64,000 nucleotides of DNA, from NCBI RefSeq assembly GCF_007362775.1, contig NZ_CP041692.1, forward strand, positions 1,798,001 to 1,862,000. Direction: 5' to 3'. Origin of the DNA: Microlunatus elymi. GTDB taxonomy: Bacteria > Actinomycetota > Actinomycetes > Propionibacteriales > Propionibacteriaceae. Made by a program: the position numbers and the translations under genes. The notes beneath the pieces are model-generated. The model saw only the letters and a list, made by a program, of their open reading frames with translations, was not told the DNA's origin and searched no databases. How positions within the stretch are numbered: position 1 is the first letter of the stretch; each line of letters opens with the position of its first letter. Positions 17,669 to 25,564 of this stretch are shown here, in pieces.

Positions 17669-18133
17669 ATGCGCGTACACATCGGCAGCGACCATGCCGG
17701 CTTCGAGCTCAAGAACCACCTGATCGAAGTGCTCTCTGCCGACGGTCACGACGTTGTCGATCATGGTCCTCAGGCCCTCGATCCGGACGACGACTACCCG
17801 CTCTACTGCATCCCCGCGGCCGCCGCGACCGTCGCCGACCCGGGCTCGCTGGGGATCGTCATCGGCGGCTCCGGCAACGGCGAGCAGATCGCCGCCAACA
17901 AGGTCACCGGAGTACGTGCCGTGCTGGCCTACGACGCCGACACCGCACGGCTGGGCCGGCTGCACAACAACGCCAACGTGATCTCGATCGGCGCGAGGAT
18001 GCACAGCGAGGACGAGGCCACGGAGCTGATCAAACTCTTCCTGGCAACGGAATTCTCCGGTGAGCCGCGGCACCAGCGGCGGATCGAGCAGCTGGCGGCG
18101 TACGAGAAGACGGGCAAGCTGCCCGGCGCCTGA
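17669..18133 (+). CDS. rpiB: Ribose-5-phosphate isomerase B
   Basis: 154 residues. MRVHIGSDHAGFELK, the IGGSGNGEQIAANKVTGVRA loop and the LHNNANVISIGAR segment match RpiB/LacAB. The phosphate-loop position holds Ser (GGSGNGE), as in mycobacterial RpiB that use a Glu rather than Cys as base. It interconverts ribose-5-phosphate and ribulose-5-phosphate in the pentose phosphate pathway. ATG at 17669. Confidence 0.95.
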   Translation: MRVHIGSDHAGFELKNHLIEVLSADGHDVVDHGPQALDPDDDYPLYCIPAAAATVADPGSLGIVIGGSGNGEQIAANKVTGVRAVLAYDADTARLGRLHNNANVISIGARMHSEDEATELIKLFLATEFSGEPRHQRRIEQLAAYEKTGKLPGA

Positions 18134-18175
18134 CCGGCGGCGACCGTTGGTCGTACGAGGTCGGGTGTCCGCGTC

Positions 18176-18475
18176 TCAGCAGACCGGTACGCGGCGCGGT
18201 CTGCCCTCGGCGCGGGCGATCAGGCTGTCCACGACCTCACGGGCCAATTCCTCTTCGGCCGTTCCCGGCCGAGACACGTCTCGGGCCCGCATCGACCGGT
18301 CGAAGTCCAGCAACCCGGACACGCCGTCGCGGCCGAAGTCACGATCCCGACCGAAGTCGCGCCCGGCGTCCCGGGTCGGATCGGTGCTGAAGCGGTCGCT
18401 GTGGCGAACCTCACCCGACGAAGAGCCATTCCCCGCGTCATCGGCGACCCCTCGCCGATCACGTTCTTTGATCAC
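18176..18475 (-). CDS. Hypothetical small charged protein
   Basis: 99 residues from GTG 18475. The N-terminal two thirds is rich in Arg and Asp with a short repeated GRDFGRDRDFGRDG segment; the C-terminal 30 residues (TAEEELAREVVDSLIARAEG) form a likely amphipathic helix. I do not recognise the family. It is divergent from the nei gene and ends 42 bases from rpiB, with which it converges. Coding status is supported mainly by the sensible C-terminus. Confidence 0.4.
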   Translation of the reverse strand: MIKERDRRGVADDAGNGSSSGEVRHSDRFSTDPTRDAGRDFGRDRDFGRDGVSGLLDFDRSMRARDVSRPGTAEEELAREVVDSLIARAEGRPRRVPVC

Positions 18476-18590
18476 GGGCCATAGTGTAGATCCGGTCGAG
18501 CCGAGCTGCGCAGTCTTGATCTCGATCACCTGTCGATCGGCTCGGACCGATCGCACCGTTGACCACCTCACCGCCGACGATCGGAGAAGG

Positions 18591-19394
18591 ATGCCCGAGG
18601 GCCACACCCTGCACCGGCTGGCGCTCGATCTGACCGACGCGTTCGCCGGCACCAAGCCGCAGGTGTCCAGTCCACAAGGCAGATTCGCCGATTCGGCCGC
18701 GTTACTCAACGGTCGTGAGTGCCGCGGCGCGGATGCCCACGGCAAGCACCTGTTCGTCGATTTCGATGATCAACTTCTGCACATCCACCTCGGTCTGATC
18801 GGCAAGCTTCGGCTGGCGCCGCCGGCTCCGCCGCTGGGGCAGGTCCGGGTGCGGCTGGCCACCCCGCAGGTGGCCGCCGACCTGACTGGCCCGCAGTTGT
18901 GCGTGGTGCGGACGCCGGCCGAGGTGCGCGCCGAATTGGCCAGGCTCGGCCCCGATCCGTTGCAGCCCGACGCCGATCCGGAGCGCGCCTGGAATCGAAT
19001 CCATCGCTCCGGCAAGCCGATCGCCGCACTGCTGATGGATCAGACGGTCCTGTCCGGTGTCGGCAACGTGTATCGCGCCGAAGTCCTGTTCCGGCAGCGG
19101 ATCCGACCGCACGTCGAGGGCCGCAAGCTGGCTCGTCAATCCTGGCTGGCGATCTGGGACGACCTGGTCACGCTGATGCCGCAGGGCGTCGTCGACAACC
19201 GGATCGACACCGTCCGGGGAGAGCATTCGCCCGAGGCGATGGGCCGGCCGCCGCGAGTCGATGATCATGGTGGTGAGGTGTACGTGTACCGCCGGGCACA
19301 ACTGCCGTGTCACGTCTGCGGTTCACGGATCCGTACTGAGGTGCTGGAGGGCCGGAATCTCTTCTGGTGTGGGCGATGTCAGCGCAGGAACTGA
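18591..19394 (+). CDS. Fpg/Nei-family DNA glycosylase (endonuclease VIII type)
   Basis: 267 residues. It begins MPEGHTLHRLA: after Met removal, Pro and Glu are the catalytic residues typical of Nei. HGKHLFVDF and the helix-two-turn-helix LLMDQTVLSGVGNVYRAEVLF are present, and the C-terminal zinc finger is CHVCGSRIRTEVLEG...FWCGRC. It excises oxidised bases and cuts the abasic site. ATG 18591 follows GGAGAAGG. The next gene starts inside its last codons. Confidence 0.92.
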   Translation: MPEGHTLHRLALDLTDAFAGTKPQVSSPQGRFADSAALLNGRECRGADAHGKHLFVDFDDQLLHIHLGLIGKLRLAPPAPPLGQVRVRLATPQVAADLTGPQLCVVRTPAEVRAELARLGPDPLQPDADPERAWNRIHRSGKPIAALLMDQTVLSGVGNVYRAEVLFRQRIRPHVEGRKLARQSWLAIWDDLVTLMPQGVVDNRIDTVRGEHSPEAMGRPPRVDDHGGEVYVYRRAQLPCHVCGSRIRTEVLEGRNLFWCGRCQRRN

Positions 19395-20968
19395 CCTTCA
19401 CCGCCGGTGGGCTGAAGATCATCATCGGCCCCGGTGGGTTGCCGGTACGTGTTGCCGTCGACGGCCGGGACGTGCTGGTCGGCCAGGATCGGCCGGGCGC
19501 GGTGACGATCGATGGACGCCGGCGGCACTGGGAGTTCGCGGGTCTGGTCACCGATCTGGACGAGACCGAGGCCAGCTACGGCGTCGTTGATCATCCCGAG
19601 TTGGCATACACCGTGCGTGACGGGTTCACCGGCAGCTGGCTGCAACGGCACATGCTGTTGAACACGTCGTCCTCGACCGTCACGGTGGACGACCTGGTGC
19701 TCCGGCTGCAGCCGGCGGCCGACCAGATCGGCTGGGCGCTGATCGCAGCCGGGCACACCCGGTGGAGCGTCCAATCAGCCGACGGACGAGGACCGCTGCT
19801 GGTCGGTGACCTGACCCAGGGCGTTCTGGCCGGCCAGGTCGAGGACGGATTCCGGACCGGACGGCTGGTGCTGCCGCCGGGACGCCGGCTGGTGTTGCAA
19901 TGGCGGATCGAGTTGGTGCCGGAGATCGCCCGGATGACCTCCTGGCACGGGCCCACGACCTCGCTGCGCACCGAACTGCCGCGTGGGGAGCCGTACGAGA
20001 TCGACGATCCGGATGTCGCGGTGCTGGCGTCCGATCCGGTTCTGGTGGAGACCGAGGGCGACAGCCAGTTGGTGACCAGTGATCAGCCGGGCCGCTATCC
20101 GGTCGAGCTGCGGTCAGCTCGCGGCACCACCCGGCTCGATCTGGCGTGGGTGCCGCCGGCCGACGAGTTGATCACCGAGCTGAGCAGTCGTTGGCTGGCC
20201 GCCGATCGCTCCGCTGCCGGCATCGGGGTGATGCCCGGCGGGGGAGCCGCTCTGGGCTTGCAGCAGGCAGTGATCGGGCGACTCTCGGATGATCAATCCG
20301 ATGCAGAAGATGCGGTCGCGCTGCACACGGCCAGGCTGTTGGACAAGGATCGGCTGTCGATCATGGATCAGGCCTTCCTGGCCCAGGAGACGGTCCGGAC
20401 CGGTGACCCGGAACCGTTGGCCAGGGCCCGGCAGGCGATGCTCGATATTGAGGAACCTCTACCAGGCTTGGGATTGGCGGGTACCAGGTTGTGTCTGGCC
20501 GAGCTGGCGTCCGGCGGTGATCCGGGCGTGTTGTTGGCGCGGCTGCACGACGTAGCAGGCTCGGTGGACATCGATGATCCGACAGCCGCCGGCGAAGATC
20601 ATCTTCGAACCGTGTCGGCGCACCTGGAGTTGATCACGGTCACCGGGCCTGCGACCGGTGCCGGCACGACGGCGTTGCTGCCGTACGCCCGGTCGCTCGG
20701 CGCCGAACTGGGATCCGGTCTTCCCGGACGGCGGATCGGCGCACTGAGAGCGAGCACCCAGCTCTACGCCGCCGCCGTTCTTGATCTGCTGCCGGAGGAG
20801 ATCGGTCCGGCGCTGACCTCCGTCTGGGGTATCTCGCCGCATGCCCTGGCCGAACAAACCCGTACGAGTGCGCTCGCCGCCACGCTGTGGCCCGACGACG
20901 GCGGCCCCGACCAGAGCGAACTCAGCGACGCGATCGGCTGGCTGGTGCTCGGCGGCCCGATCGAGTGA
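19376..20968 (+). CDS. Hypothetical protein, beta N-terminal and helical C-terminal halves
   Basis: About 530 residues; no family recognised. The first 250 residues read as beta-strands with many short hydrophobic-turn repeats, as in a supersandwich domain. The rest is helical with paired Leu/Ala-rich helices, resembling an alpha/alpha-toroid. This domain order occurs in several polysaccharide-active enzymes, but no catalytic motif can be named. No signal peptide. The start overlaps nei by 19 bases (GTG at 19367 is an alternative), implying cotranscription with nei. Confidence 0.75.
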   Translation: MSAQELTFTAGGLKIIIGPGGLPVRVAVDGRDVLVGQDRPGAVTIDGRRRHWEFAGLVTDLDETEASYGVVDHPELAYTVRDGFTGSWLQRHMLLNTSSSTVTVDDLVLRLQPAADQIGWALIAAGHTRWSVQSADGRGPLLVGDLTQGVLAGQVEDGFRTGRLVLPPGRRLVLQWRIELVPEIARMTSWHGPTTSLRTELPRGEPYEIDDPDVAVLASDPVLVETEGDSQLVTSDQPGRYPVELRSARGTTRLDLAWVPPADELITELSSRWLAADRSAAGIGVMPGGGAALGLQQAVIGRLSDDQSDAEDAVALHTARLLDKDRLSIMDQAFLAQETVRTGDPEPLARARQAMLDIEEPLPGLGLAGTRLCLAELASGGDPGVLLARLHDVAGSVDIDDPTAAGEDHLRTVSAHLELITVTGPATGAGTTALLPYARSLGAELGSGLPGRRIGALRASTQLYAAAVLDLLPEEIGPALTSVWGISPHALAEQTRTSALAATLWPDDGGPDQSELSDAIGWLVLGGPIE

Positions 20969-20979
20969 TCCGGCGACGG

Positions 20980-21279
20980 TCATCGCTCGTCGTCGGAGTG
21001 GGCGAGGTCGCGATGGGCGGACAGCAACTCGAATTCGGCTCGGCCGGCGACCAGGCGTTCGGCGGCGTCCAGCAGCTCCACCACGTGTGCGCGTTGGGCG
21101 GCGACGCAACTCATCCCGACGCCGGCTCGCCGATGCAGGTCCAGATGATCAACTTCGGCGGCGCTGACCTGGAACCGGCGTCGCAACTCGGCCACCAACG
21201 GTCGTACCGCGGCACGTTTCTCCTTCAGCGAATGGACATCCCCGAGCAACAGGTCGAACTCGATCCAGCCGATCCACAT
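20980..21279 (-). CDS. DUF503 family protein
   Basis: 99 residues. MWIGWIEFDLLLGDVHSLKEKRAAVRPL with the SLKEKR motif is diagnostic of DUF503 (YlxP-like) small alpha/beta proteins. In other bacteria the family is found near ribosome maturation genes such as rbfA; here it stands downstream of dinB across a hairpin. Function unknown. ATG at 21279. Confidence 0.88.
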   Translation of the reverse strand: MWIGWIEFDLLLGDVHSLKEKRAAVRPLVAELRRRFQVSAAEVDHLDLHRRAGVGMSCVAAQRAHVVELLDAAERLVAGRAEFELLSAHRDLAHSDDER

Positions 21280-21295
21280 CGCCCCATCCTCGCAC

Positions 21296-21347
21296 TGACT
21301 TGTCAGCGTTACGAAGCGCTATAACGCCTTCTGCCGCTGACAAGTCA
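21296..21347. repeat. Hairpin element, GACTTGTCAGC family, second copy
   Basis: Arms TGACTTGTCAGCG and CGCTGACAAGTCA around a centre with GCGCTATAACGCC. Same family as 5826-5879. It lies just past the dinB stop and just before the DUF503 start (both minus), so it may terminate dinB transcription and shape the DUF503 leader. Confidence 0.78.
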
Positions 21348-21348
21348 G

Positions 21349-22806
21349 TCAGCAGCGGTGCAGTTTGGGGTCGTCGTCGGCGAAGGTACGGACCGGGCCG
21401 GGCGGCGTGTCGGCGGTCTCGAAGCGGACGGTGACCCGGCCCAGACCGGCGCCCCAGACCCAGCCGAGGCCATGATCATCATGTTCGACGTCGGCGCCGG
21501 GCGGCCAGTCCAGCCTGCTCCGGCCTCGATGCAGCCCGGCCGCTTCGGCATCGACGCCGCCGGTGGGGCGGTCGTCGTTCAGCCGCGGGTCGGCCGGGTC
21601 GGAGTGGGCCTGGTCGGGATCGACCGAATCTGCGGTTGTCTGGGCCGCCGCATGTTCTTGATCAACTGTGCGCTGATCTTCGGACTGGTCGGCAGCGCCG
21701 TCACCCTCGACGTCCTCGGTGAGATCCTCGCTGCCGGAGAAGAGATCCTCCTGCAGCACGTCGGTCAGTCCGGCAACCCCGACGCCGAGCAGCCGCACTC
21801 CAGGACTGGTGTCCACCTCAGTCAGCAGTGACCGGCCGATCTGCGCGATCAGGTCGACCCGATCGGTCGCCCCGTTCAAGGTACGGCTGCGGGTGTGGGT
21901 GACGAAGCCGTGCAGTCGTACCTTGACCGTCACCGTCCGGGCCAACAGACGGGCGGCAGCAAGTCGCGTGGCGACCTGCCGGGCGTCGTTGTCGATGATC
22001 GCGTCGAGTTCGTCCCGGTCGACCAGGTCGGTGTCGAAGGTGTCCTCGACCGAGATCGACTTCGCCTCCCGCTCCGGTTCCACCGCGCGGTCGTCGCGGG
22101 CGAAGGCCAACTCCTTCAGCCCGATGCCATGGGAGCGGCCGACCTCGCGGATCAACTCCTGATCACTGATCTGTTGCAGATCGGCGATGGTGGCGATGCC
22201 GATCCGGCGCAGTTTGTCGAACGTCGCCGGGCCGACGCCGGGGATCTTCCGTACGCTCATCGGGCTGATCAACTCCACCTCCCGGCCGGGTTCGACCAGG
22301 GTGTAGCCGTCGGGCTTGCCCAACTCGGTGGCCAGCTTGGCGATGAACTTGGAACTGCCGATGCCGACCGAGGCGGTCAGCCCGCCCGTCGCCCGGCCGA
22401 CCTCGTCCTTGATCTCGGCGGCGAGCGCGGCCAGCCCGTCCTCGTCCAGAGTGACCGGACGCGTCGCGGCCGCCAGGTCGACGAACGCCTCGTCCAGGCT
22501 GAGCGGTTCGACCAGCGGTGAGACGCTGCGCAACACACCCATCACCGCACGGCTGGCGGTTCGATACGCGTCGAAACGACCGGACAGGAAAGCCGCCTGC
22601 GGGCAGCGCCGGCGCGCCTCGTGGGACGGCATCGCCGAGTGCACGCCGAAGACCCTGGCCTCGTACGACGCGGTCGAGACCACCCCGCGCGGACCGATCC
22701 CGCCGACGATCACCGGTTTGCCCCGCAGCGACGGCTTGTCCCGTTGCTCGACCGAGGCGAAGAAGGCATCCAGATCCAGATGCAGGATGGATGCCCGACT
22801 TCTCAC
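21349..22806 (-). CDS. dinB: DNA polymerase IV (Y family)
   Basis: About 485 residues. Catalytic acids are in ILHLDLDAFFASVEQ and in PLSLDEAFVDL; the nucleotide pocket YEARVFGV and the HhH motif IPGVGPATFDKL are present. After the little finger domain comes an acidic, low-complexity linker of roughly 100 residues and a short conserved tail (VWGAGLGRVTVRFE), common in actinobacterial DinB. It performs translesion synthesis. GTG 22806 was chosen over an upstream GTG at 22824 because the family alignment starts there. Confidence 0.93.
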   Translation of the reverse strand: MRSRASILHLDLDAFFASVEQRDKPSLRGKPVIVGGIGPRGVVSTASYEARVFGVHSAMPSHEARRRCPQAAFLSGRFDAYRTASRAVMGVLRSVSPLVEPLSLDEAFVDLAAATRPVTLDEDGLAALAAEIKDEVGRATGGLTASVGIGSSKFIAKLATELGKPDGYTLVEPGREVELISPMSVRKIPGVGPATFDKLRRIGIATIADLQQISDQELIREVGRSHGIGLKELAFARDDRAVEPEREAKSISVEDTFDTDLVDRDELDAIIDNDARQVATRLAAARLLARTVTVKVRLHGFVTHTRSRTLNGATDRVDLIAQIGRSLLTEVDTSPGVRLLGVGVAGLTDVLQEDLFSGSEDLTEDVEGDGAADQSEDQRTVDQEHAAAQTTADSVDPDQAHSDPADPRLNDDRPTGGVDAEAAGLHRGRSRLDWPPGADVEHDDHGLGWVWGAGLGRVTVRFETADTPPGPVRTFADDDPKLHRC

Positions 22807-22850
22807 CTGCCCATTCTGGACCACGGCGCCGACAGGCCCGACTCGGTGCG

Positions 22851-23219
22851 TCAGAGCCAGAGCAGGATCGCTGCGATGATCATCACCAGCGCGGTCAGGC
22901 CGTGGATCCCGAAGGCCCTCGCCCTGCTGCCCCCATTCCCGAGGATGACCAGCATGTCGCCGATCGGGATCAGCGCCTCGGCCAGGATCAGCCACGGCAG
23001 TGCTGCCGGTTGCACGAAGAACAGCGTGATCGGGGCGATTCCGGTGGTGATGTCGCGTACTCCCTTGACCTGCCACCACCCTCGCGCGGCCGGTTCGGGC
23101 AGCACCGGCAGGCCGAAGCCGGCTGCGTTGCTCTGGTTGCGGAAGAGGTAGGCGATACCGATTCCGATGATCATGATGCTGACGATCCAGACCAGGACCG
23201 AACCGATGATGTCAGTCAC
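22851..23219 (-). CDS. DUF4267 small membrane protein
   Basis: 122 residues with four hydrophobic segments (VLVWIVSIMIIGIGIAYLF; VRDITTGIAPITLFFV; LPWLILAEALIPIGDMLVIL; LTALVMIIAAILLWL). The GVRDITTG motif and LAEALIPIGDM pattern fit DUF4267, often found next to TetR regulators. Function unknown. It is transcribed away from the TetR gene through a shared 80-base region with two matching operators and is probably its target. Confidence 0.85.
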   Translation of the reverse strand: MTDIIGSVLVWIVSIMIIGIGIAYLFRNQSNAAGFGLPVLPEPAARGWWQVKGVRDITTGIAPITLFFVQPAALPWLILAEALIPIGDMLVILGNGGSRARAFGIHGLTALVMIIAAILLWL

Positions 23220-23235
23220 AACAAGCTCCTTGAGG

Positions 23236-23289
23236 CTAGCGCTGCTAGGTTTCGGCGCAACGATAGTGCAGCGAATCTAGCAGTGCTAG
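23236..23289. promoter_or_regulatory. Two TetR operator half-palindromes in a divergent promoter
   Basis: Two 13-bp palindromes are visible: CTAGCGCTGCTAG (23236-23248) and CTAGCAGTGCTAG (23277-23289). The second is, read on the other strand, identical to the first except for one base. One lies 16 bases before the DUF4267 start and the other 10 bases before the tetR start. This is the classic layout for a TetR protein repressing itself and its neighbour. Confidence 0.8.
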
Positions 23290-23299
23290 CGTCTTTTTC

Positions 23300-23875
23300 A
23301 TGTCGACAACCGAACGACGGCAGCGGGACCGGCAGGCACGCGAGAAGATGATCATCGGCGCCGCTCGGCGGATCGCCGAGGCGGAGGGCTGGGCAGCGGT
23401 CACCACCCGCCGGCTGTCGGACGCCATCGAATACAGCCAGCCGGTCCTCTACAGCCATTTCCCGGGCGGCATGTCCGCGGTGATGGACGCGGTTGCGCTG
23501 CAGGGCTTCGACGAACTCGCTGAGGTCGTCCGGGCGAGCCGGCACGGTACGCGATCGGTACGGACTCGGCTGGCCCGACTGGTCGACGGCTATCTCGACT
23601 TCGCGGCGGCCAACCCGGCGCTCTACCAGGCGATGTTCTCCCATCAGGGCGGGCTGGCGTTCGGGGTGAAGGACACGCCGGCCAACCTCCGCGCAGCGTT
23701 CGGCGAGATCGTCGAGACGATTCGACCGGCCACCGACGGGCGGGACGTGCAGGTGTACGCCGAGGTCGTCTGGGCGGCACTGCACGGGATGGCCATCCTG
23801 ACCCGGGACGGTCGGCTGCCGCCGGCCGGGCGTGCCAGCCGGACCCGGCTGCTGGTCGACGTACTGCTCCACTGA
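23300..23875 (+). CDS. TetR-family transcriptional regulator
   Basis: 191 residues. The N-terminal helix-turn-helix (IIGAARRIAEAEGWAAVTTRRLSDAI...PVLYSHFPGG) is a TetR_N domain; the C-terminal half matches WHG/TetR_C-type ligand domains (YLDFAANPALYQAMF). ATG 23300 lies right after an operator palindrome. It presumably represses itself and the divergent DUF4267 gene; the ligand is unknown. Confidence 0.92.
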   Translation: MSTTERRQRDRQAREKMIIGAARRIAEAEGWAAVTTRRLSDAIEYSQPVLYSHFPGGMSAVMDAVALQGFDELAEVVRASRHGTRSVRTRLARLVDGYLDFAAANPALYQAMFSHQGGLAFGVKDTPANLRAAFGEIVETIRPATDGRDVQVYAEVVWAALHGMAILTRDGRLPPAGRASRTRLLVDVLLH

Positions 23876-24001
23876 ACGGATCGCCCGGCCGAGCCGACGT
23901 CGACACGACACCGGGATGACACCTTCCGGTCATCTGGCGTCGATTCACTCCCAGAAGCCCGGCAGGTCGGCACCAGATCGCCGGGCCATCGAGGAGGGAC
24001 A

Positions 24002-25564
24002 GTGGATCGACCACAGGTCGTGATGTTCGCGCGGACGATCAGTCGCCGGGTGGCCGGCGGCAGCCGCGCGGTGCTGCAACGGGCCAACCTGTACGCGGCC
24101 GAGGGATATCCGGTGACGCTGGTGATCTCCGGGATGGCTTCGGATTCGGAGATCGCCGCGTTGCGATCGGCGGGCGGTCTGCATCCGCAGGTCGCGGTCC
24201 GGTTCGTCTGGCTGGACGCGCCGGGCTGGGAACATCAGTTGGCCGGGGCCGATCATGAACTTGTCGACCTGCCGCGACTCGACGAGCGGACACCCGGCAC
24301 GGTCCGGTCCGTGTTGGTTCCCGGCCGGGACCCGGTGCGCGCGCGCGTGGTCCGGATCGAGGTCGACGGCCGGTTGCGCAGCGAGGAGGTGCTGGACACC
24401 GACGGCGGCGCGATCCGGTCGTTCCGGCTGTACGACGGTGACGGCAGCTGCACCCAGCTGTGGCGGTTCGTCGACGGCAAGGTGGCCATGGTCGACGACC
24501 TCGCCGACGGCGTGCCGACCATCCGCCGATTCTTCATCGACGGCAGGTATTGCTGGCTGACGGCCGACGTCTCGGGCTCGGCCGGCACCGGCCGCGCCGT
24601 CTACGCCGACGGCACGATCAGCGACTACGCGAGCGTGATCGCGGACTGGCTGGACCGTGAGTACGCCGACAGTCCGCAGCTGATCGTCTTCGCCGACGGC
24701 GAGAACGTGTGGCAGCGGGTTGTCCGGTGCATGCGGCACCCGGCGGTACGCGGTGTCAGCGTCCTGCACAACTCACATCTGGACGCGCCGTACGACTCAA
24801 CGGCGCCGACCAAGCCGGACTGGGAGCCGTACTTCACCGATCAGCGCAACGTCCGAGTCCTGGTCTGTCTGACCGAGCGGCAGCGAATTGATCTTGAACG
24901 GCGCTACCCGGGTCTGCCGTTGGCGGTGGTCCATCATCAGGTGCCGCCGACCTCTGTTGATCACCGCGGACGGCGGTCGCGGCGGATGATCTTCCTCGGA
25001 AGACTGGCCGAGCAGAAGCGGTTGGAACATCTGGTCGAGGTGATCGACCGGGTTCGGCGGGCGGTGCCGGAGGTGGTCCTGGACGTCTACGGCAGCGGTC
25101 CGGCCGAACCCGATTTCCGTTCCCGGCTTGAGGAATGTGGCTTGATCGACCGGGTCAACTTCGCCGGTTTCACCCAGGATGCGCTGGCCGCGTTCGCCGG
25201 TGCCCGGGTGGCGGTGATGACCTCGCGGTACGAGGGTCTGCCGCTCACCCTGACCGAGGCGATGTCGGTGGGCACCGTTTGGGTGGCCTACGACCTCAAC
25301 TACGGTCCGGCCGAGGTGATCCGTGATCACGTCGACGGATTCCTCGTCCCACCGGGCGATCTCGATCGTTTCGCCGCCTCGGTCGTCCGGCTGCTGACCG
25401 ACGATGATCTTGCTGCCCGGATGTCGCGGGCTGCCCGCGAGGTGTCCGGCCGGTTCTCCCGGGAACGGTATCGCCGGGAGTGGCTGCAGGTGCTGGCCCG
25501 GGCGATCGAACCGATCGAAGAGCCGACAACCGATCGAGTACCGGACGTGGTGCCGGTCTCGTGA
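24002..25564 (+). CDS. Family 4 glycosyltransferase, TagE/GtfA-like
   Basis: 520 residues. The N-terminal VMFARTISRRVAGGSRAVLQRANLYA and a long insert (residues about 90-220) rich in beta-hairpins match poly(glycerol phosphate) glucosyltransferase-type enzymes. The GT-B donor domain has RMIFLGRLAEQKRLEHLVEV, the MTSRYEGLPLTLTEAM E-x7-E motif and YDLNYGPAEVI, a TagE-branch feature. No signal or membrane span, so it acts on the cytoplasmic face. GTG 24002 follows GAGGAGGGAC. First gene of a coupled three-gene cassette; its stop overlaps the next start (GTGA). Confidence 0.88.
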   Translation: MDRPQVVMFARTISRRVAGGSRAVLQRANLYAAEGYPVTLVISGMASDSEIAALRSAGGLHPQVAVRFVWLDAPGWEHQLAGADHELVDLPRLDERTPGTVRSVLVPGRDPVRARVVRIEVDGRLRSEEVLDTDGGAIRSFRLYDGDGSCTQLWRFVDGKVAMVDDLADGVPTIRRFFIDGRYCWLTADVSGSAGTGRAVYADGTISDYASVIADWLDREYADSPQLIVFADGENVWQRVVRCMRHPAVRGVSVLHNSHLDAPYDSTAPTKPDWEPYFTDQRNVRVLVCLTERQRIDLERRYPGLPLAVVHHQVPPTSVDHRGRRSRRMIFLGRLAEQKRLEHLVEVIDRVRRAVPEVVLDVYGSGPAEPDFRSRLEECGLIDRVNFAGFTQDALAAFAGARVAVMTSRYEGLPLTLTEAMSVGTVWVAYDLNYGPAEVIRDHVDGFLVPPGDLDRFAASVVRLLTDDDLAARMSRAAREVSGRFSRERYRREWLQVLARAIEPIEEPTTDRVPDVVPVS

